A stretch of DNA of 34,818 nt, taken from the NCBI GenBank assembly GCA_017516345.1, contig JAFXDC010000062.1:1-34818 (forward strand), read 5' to 3'. The position numbers were made by a program, and so were the translations under genes. The notes beneath the pieces were generated by a model, which did not search any database, had not been told where the DNA came from, and saw nothing but the letters and a program-made list of their open reading frames with translations. Source of the DNA: Clostridia bacterium (GTDB taxonomy: Bacteria > Bacillota > Clostridia > Christensenellales > QALW01). This document shows positions 32,040 through 34,818 of this stretch, piece after piece. How positions within the stretch are numbered: position 1 is the first letter of the stretch; the number at the start of each line of letters is the position of its first letter.

Positions 32040-32266
32040 AATAAAAAGCCCCGAGCAAAATGCCCAGGGCGAATATGCATCCGCGGTACCACCTGTATTC
32101 GGATATTTCTATCCGCACTTGATCATGCTCTGTAACGGGAGCGCCCGCCGCGTTCTTCGCGGTGGCTCCAAGACGGGTCGCGGCTACCGCTTAAGGGCTT
32201 GCACCTTCCGCCCTCTCTCTTAAAAGCATTATTCCGCTTGCTTCTCTTCAACGCCTTATTCATCTT
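32040..32266 (-). ncRNA. T-box leader of proS
   Basis: Minus strand. From the 5' end it shows the stem I consensus (AGAGAGAGGGCGG, then GGTGCAAGCCC), the conserved GGAGCC after the specifier region, CCGTTACAG, and the T-box AGGTGGTACCGCGG (within 32081-32095), followed by a terminator hairpin GCCCTGGGC / GCTCGGGGC with a T run (32043-32070). Uncharged tRNA-Pro would stabilise the antiterminator. A proline-type triplet (CCC or CCG, about 32174-32177) lies in the right region to be the specifier, but I cannot fix it without folding. Confidence 0.95.
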
Positions 32267-32271
32267 ATCTA

Positions 32272-32300
32272 ATCCTACCACCTAAGCGCGATTTTGTCAA
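32272..32300 (-). promoter_or_regulatory. Promoter of the T-box-proS unit
   Basis: Minus strand TTGACA (32295-32300), 17 nt, TAGGAT (32272-32277). Confidence 0.8.
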
Positions 32301-32337
32301 CCCGCTAATTAAAAATCAGCATATTTATACGTTTTAT

Positions 32338-32367
32338 TTGACAAATCCCCCCACAGAGATATATAAT
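32338..32367 (+). promoter_or_regulatory. Promoter of the FMN riboswitch-ribU unit
   Basis: TTGACA (32338-32343), 18 nt, TATAAT (32362-32367): both hexamers perfect. Confidence 0.88.
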
Positions 32368-32383
32368 GTTAAAAAATCAAGAT

Positions 32384-32532
32384 GTTTCTTCAGGGTTGGG
32401 TGCGATTCCCTACCGGCGGTAACAGCCCGCTAACGCATTTTTGCGCCGAATCGGTGAAATTCCGATGCCGACGGTACAGTCCGGATGAAAGAAGATATGT
32501 TTATCTCGCCCTGCATTTTTGCGGGGCTTTTT
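32384..32532 (+). ncRNA. FMN riboswitch (RFN element) with expression-platform terminator
   Basis: The aptamer (about 32384-32497) contains the canonical blocks: TTCAGGG, GGGTGCGATTCCCTACCGG, CGGTAACAGCCCGC, TCGGTGAAATTCCGATGCCG, ACGGTACAGTCCGGATGAAA and a closing GAAGATA that pairs with the 5' side. A GC-rich hairpin (GCCCTGC / GCGGGGC, 32508-32527) with a T run follows, so FMN binding should cause premature termination. It controls ribU. Confidence 0.98.
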
Positions 32533-32564
32533 AAATTCAAGGCATATCTTAAAAGAGGTCAACA

Positions 32565-33164
32565 ATGAAACAAATAAACGCCACTCGCCGCCTGACGGTG
32601 ACCGCCATCCTGGCGGCAATGGCAATACTGCTATCCTTCTTCCCTAAATTCAAGCTTCCCTTTATGCCAAGCTTTATCTCCCTTGATTTTGCAGATCTCC
32701 CCGCCCTTATAGGCTCCTTTGCATTGGGCCCGATAAGCGGAGTTGTGATCTGCCTTGTGAAAAATCTCATCGGACTCTTTGACTCCATGACGGGCGGCGT
32801 GGGTGAGCTCTCCAACTTCCTTATAAGCGCCTCCTTCGTGCTGGTGGCAGGTCTTGTCTATAAATATAAGCACGACCGCATCGGCGCCCTCATCGGCTCG
32901 GTGGCAGGCGCTCTCGTGTGCGCCGTTTTAAGCATTTTTGCAAACTATTACCTTGTCTATCCCATTTATTTTAATATTATGAGCCGCGATGCAGTGCTTG
33001 GCATGTATAAGGCACTCAACCCAAGCGTCACCACCCTTTGGGATGCCCTTCTGTGGTTTAACGCCCCCTTTACCCTTGCGCGCGAGCTGCTTAACGCCCT
33101 TATAACCTTCCTTATCTACAAGCGCATCGCTCCCCTGCTCAAGGGCAGAAAAAGGGATGCGTAA
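32565..33164 (+). CDS. ribU: Riboflavin ECF transporter S-component
   Basis: 199 aa, typical length. Five to six transmembrane helices, with the family hallmark FISLDFADLPALIGSFALGP near residues 36-55. It captures riboflavin at the membrane and works with the shared ECF energy module (EcfA1, EcfA2, EcfT), which is not in this window. The preceding FMN riboswitch confirms the substrate. AAGAGGT lies upstream of the ATG. Single-gene unit ending at a hairpin shared with the next convergent gene. Confidence 0.96.
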   Translation: MKQINATRRLTVTAILAAMAILLSFFPKFKLPFMPSFISLDFADLPALIGSFALGPISGVVICLVKNLIGLFDSMTGGVGELSNFLISASFVLVAGLVYKYKHDRIGALIGSVAGALVCAVLSIFANYYLVYPIYFNIMSRDAVLGMYKALNPSVTTLWDALLWFNAPFTLARELLNALITFLIYKRIAPLLKGRKRDA

Positions 33165-33214
33165 AACAAGACCTCAGTGGTTAAGCGGGCACACCACCGC
33201 CTCAAAATATCAAC

Positions 33215-33260
33215 AAAAAGCACCTGTCCGAGGCTCTTCTTTCTCGCAGGTGCTTATTTT
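33215..33260. terminator. Terminator between ribU and the small convergent gene
   Basis: AAGCACCTG pairs with CAGGTGCTT; an inner CGAG/CTCG pairing extends the stem. A and T tracts flank it, so it may act on both strands. Confidence 0.85.
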
Positions 33261-33271
33261 ATATTGATATC

Positions 33272-33430
33272 CTACAGGTCGTCGGCGTCCTGTTGGGGCA
33301 TTCCGCCGTCCTCGGGGTTGCCCGTGTACGACCCCAGCACGTCACTTTTTATATCCCCCTTGCCCCCCTTCATTTTTTCCATCACGGCGCTTTTTGTCGA
33401 TTTTTGTCTGTTTTTGCTCTTTTTTGTCAT
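33272..33430 (-). CDS. Small acidic-tailed conserved protein
   Basis: 52 aa from ATG 33430. This start is chosen because GGAG lies 6 nt upstream; 11 further codons are open but have no ribosome binding site. A strongly basic N-terminus (MTKKSKNRQKSTKS) is followed by an acidic, Gly/Pro-rich C-terminal motif DVLGSYTGNPEDGG and QDADDL. From memory similar GSYTG...DADDL tails occur in small proteins of other Clostridia; I could not verify this. Function unknown, no membrane helix. Confidence 0.7.
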   Translation of the reverse strand: MTKKSKNRQKSTKSAVMEKMKGGKGDIKSDVLGSYTGNPEDGGMPQQDADDL

Positions 33431-33501
33431 GTCCTGCTCCTTTTTATTGCTTCTTGTCCGCAACTAATGCGTCATCATAAGTAATTATTTGCTTATATCG
33501 G

Positions 33502-33530
33502 TGGAAATATTCCGGCCTTTGTGATATAAT
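33502..33530 (+). promoter_or_regulatory. Promoter of the YhaM-like gene
   Basis: TGGAAA (33502-33507), 17 nt, TATAAT (33525-33530). The -10 is perfect and the -35 moderate. Confidence 0.65.
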
Positions 33531-33561
33531 AGAGCTATAAATAAACTAGGAGTGAATCCAT

Positions 33562-34521
33562 ATGGCATACGAGCAAAAAAAGATATCCACCCTTTCAAAC
33601 GGCGATTCCTTTGAGGGCTTTCTCATAGTCAAAAGCATTGCGGTCAAAACAGGCTCGACCGGAAAGAATTACGTTGACCTTACCCTTGCCGACGATATGG
33701 GCAGCATCAACGCCAAGATATGGGACTATTACGAGGCCTTAAGCAGAATAAATCAAAACGATCTTATAAAGGTGCGCGGCACGGTCACCGTGTGGCAAAA
33801 CGTACTGCAATTAAGAATAGAAAAGGTGCGTCTTGCCACCGCCGAGGATCCCGCCCGTATTGAGGATTTCGTCCCAAGCGCCCCCGAAAGCGGCGAGGAT
33901 ATGCTTGCCGCGGTCAAGGCTTATGCGGAAAAAATAACCGATCACGACCTTTCGGCCATCGTTGATTACGTGCTCAAAAAATACGAGCAGCCCCTTGTTT
34001 ATTGGCCCGCCGCAATGGCAAACCACCACTCGGTGCGCTCGGGTCTGCTCTATCACACCCTCACCATGCTTCGCTCGGGCGAGGCTCTGTGCGGGGTGTA
34101 CACCGACCTTGATACCGATTGGGTATACGCAGGTGTCATTTTGCACGACATACAAAAAATTGAGGAGCTTGGCAGTAACGAGCTTGGGCTGGTGAGCGAC
34201 TACACCCGCGACGGACTTCTGCTTGGACATATCATACAGTGCACGCTGCTTATCGCCGAGGCGGGTAAAGCGGTAAATGCCGACCCCGAGACCGTGGCTC
34301 TGCTTCAGCACATGATAACCGCACACCACTACGAGCCCGAATACGGCTCTCCCCGCAGACCCATGTTCCCCGAGGCCGAGCTGCTGCATTATCTTGATAT
34401 AATCGATGCCCGCATGTACGACTTCCGCAAGGCGCTTGCCGACGTAAGCGAGGGCGGCTTCTCGGAAAAGCAATGGCTGCTTCACAACAGAAGACTCTAT
34501 AAACGCAATAAAAAGAACTGA
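33562..34521 (+). CDS. yhaM: YhaM-family 3'-5' exoribonuclease
   Basis: 319 aa, typical length. An N-terminal OB-fold nucleic-acid-binding domain (about 15-95; GKNYVDLTLADDMGSINAKIWD) is followed by an HD phosphohydrolase domain (about 150-300): His165 in LLYHTL, His195-Asp196 in LHDIQK, His255-His256 in ITAHHYEPEYGSP, and the final Asp cluster in DIIDARM. YhaM trims RNA and single-stranded DNA from the 3' end in the cytoplasm. AGGAG lies upstream of the ATG. The M3 peptidase gene follows after 24 nt, probably in the same transcript. Confidence 0.93.
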   Translation: MAYEQKKISTLSNGDSFEGFLIVKSIAVKTGSTGKNYVDLTLADDMGSINAKIWDYYEALSRINQNDLIKVRGTVTVWQNVLQLRIEKVRLATAEDPARIEDFVPSAPESGEDMLAAVKAYAEKITDHDLSAIVDYVLKKYEQPLVYWPAAMANHHSVRSGLLYHTLTMLRSGEALCGVYTDLDTDWVYAGVILHDIQKIEELGSNELGLVSDYTRDGLLLGHIIQCTLLIAEAGKAVNADPETVALLQHMITAHHYEPEYGSPRRPMFPEAELLHYLDIIDARMYDFRKALADVSEGGFSEKQWLLHNRRLYKRNKKN

Positions 34522-34545
34522 TTTTTTTACTAAAGAGGTAATATT

Positions 34546-34818
34546 ATGAGCTTTAATAACTACGAATACAAAAGGGTGGAGCTTTGCCCCATCGACAAAA
34601 GCATCACCGAGCTTCCCGAGAGGATAAAGGCTGCCAAAAGCGCCGCCGAGGCACTTGAGCTTTACGGCAGATACGAGGCCTTCCGCGAGCATCTTTACAC
34701 CATGTACTGCCTTGCTTATATAAGGTATTCCATCAATACTCATGACGATTTCTACGCCAAGGAAAACGAGTATTACAATCTTAATCTCCCCCGTCACGAC
34801 GAGGTGGCAAACGCGGTA
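34546..34818 (+). CDS. M3-family oligoendopeptidase, 5' part only
   Basis: The first 91 codons, running off the window edge. The start MSFNNYEYKRVEL is preceded by AAGAGGT 7 nt upstream. The segment around AYIRYSINTHDDFYAKENEY is typical of the N-terminal helical region of PepF/Pz-type M3 peptidases, which are zinc enzymes that cut oligopeptides in the cytoplasm. The HExxH active site would lie beyond this window, so the call rests on the N-terminus only. Confidence 0.8.
   Translation, partial: MSFNNYEYKRVELCPIDKSITELPERIKAAKSAAEALELYGRYEAFREHLYTMYCLAYIRYSINTHDDFYAKENEYYNLNLPRHDEVANAV

Noticed and set aside
32011-32118. Extended N-terminus of ProS
   Set aside because: The segment is the 3' part of the T-box leader, and AGGAGTG sits before the ATG at 32010.
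33811-34797. Open frame antisense to the YhaM-like gene and the M3 peptidase gene
   Set aside because: It overlaps two genes with clear domains and has no supporting features.

Overview
The window looks like chromosomal DNA from a Gram-positive, spore-forming Clostridia-type bacterium, probably an uncultured gut member of the Firmicutes. The evidence is: a T-box leader on proS, an FMN riboswitch on an ECF riboflavin S-component, YceD-rpmF, a YhaM-type nuclease, a sigma-G inhibitor (Gin/CsfB-like) next to a YaaO-type decarboxylase and tmk (a Bacillus-like neighbourhood), strong AGGAGG-type ribosome binding sites, TTGACA/TATAAT promoters mostly with 17-nt spacers, and lipobox signal peptides. 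I cannot place it at genus level.

Layout. 1-4944 (minus): two separately transcribed secreted lipoproteins, one resembling a TIM-barrel glycosidase with a C-terminal carbohydrate-binding-like domain, the other a large unrecognised protein. 5093-9609 (minus): a four-gene operon of LacI-type regulator, DMT permease and two tandem Gfo/Idh/MocA oxidoreductases. 9872-10565 (plus): yceD-rpmF. 10694-14710 (minus): an anchored extracellular protein, an SH3b protein and a DUF1846 protein, with a GC-rich non-coding stretch (about 12075-12331) that may be a structured RNA. 14995-21716 (plus): four tandem paralogous serine hydrolases/esterases, each with its own promoter and terminator; three are lipoproteins and one is cytoplasmic. 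21796-25800: gin (minus), then yaaO-like decarboxylase, tmk and two membrane proteins, the second a DUF2812-like/GNAT fusion (plus). 25878-30091 (minus): a membrane-anchored unknown, a cytoplasmic GH78 alpha-L-rhamnosidase, and a secreted, C-terminally anchored protein built from the same domain that precedes the first esterase. 30292-32564: proS with T-box leader, divergent from the FMN riboswitch-ribU unit. 33272-34818: a small minus-strand protein, a YhaM-like exonuclease and the 5' end of an M3-family peptidase.

How the genes may work together (inference). The accessory genes (secreted GH-like lipoprotein, surface esterases, anchored carbohydrate-binding-like protein, cytoplasmic rhamnosidase, LacI-controlled oxidoreductases) fit a dispersed carbohydrate-degrading lifestyle on a decorated, rhamnose-containing glycan: surface de-esterification and binding, then intracellular hydrolysis and sugar oxidation. 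No ABC or PTS sugar transporter lies in the window, and the genes are not one operon. The most unusual items are the recombinant four-copy esterase array, the domain it shares with the anchored protein 9 kb away, the Gfo/Idh pair with a replaced EKP motif, and the membrane-tethered acetyltransferase fusion.
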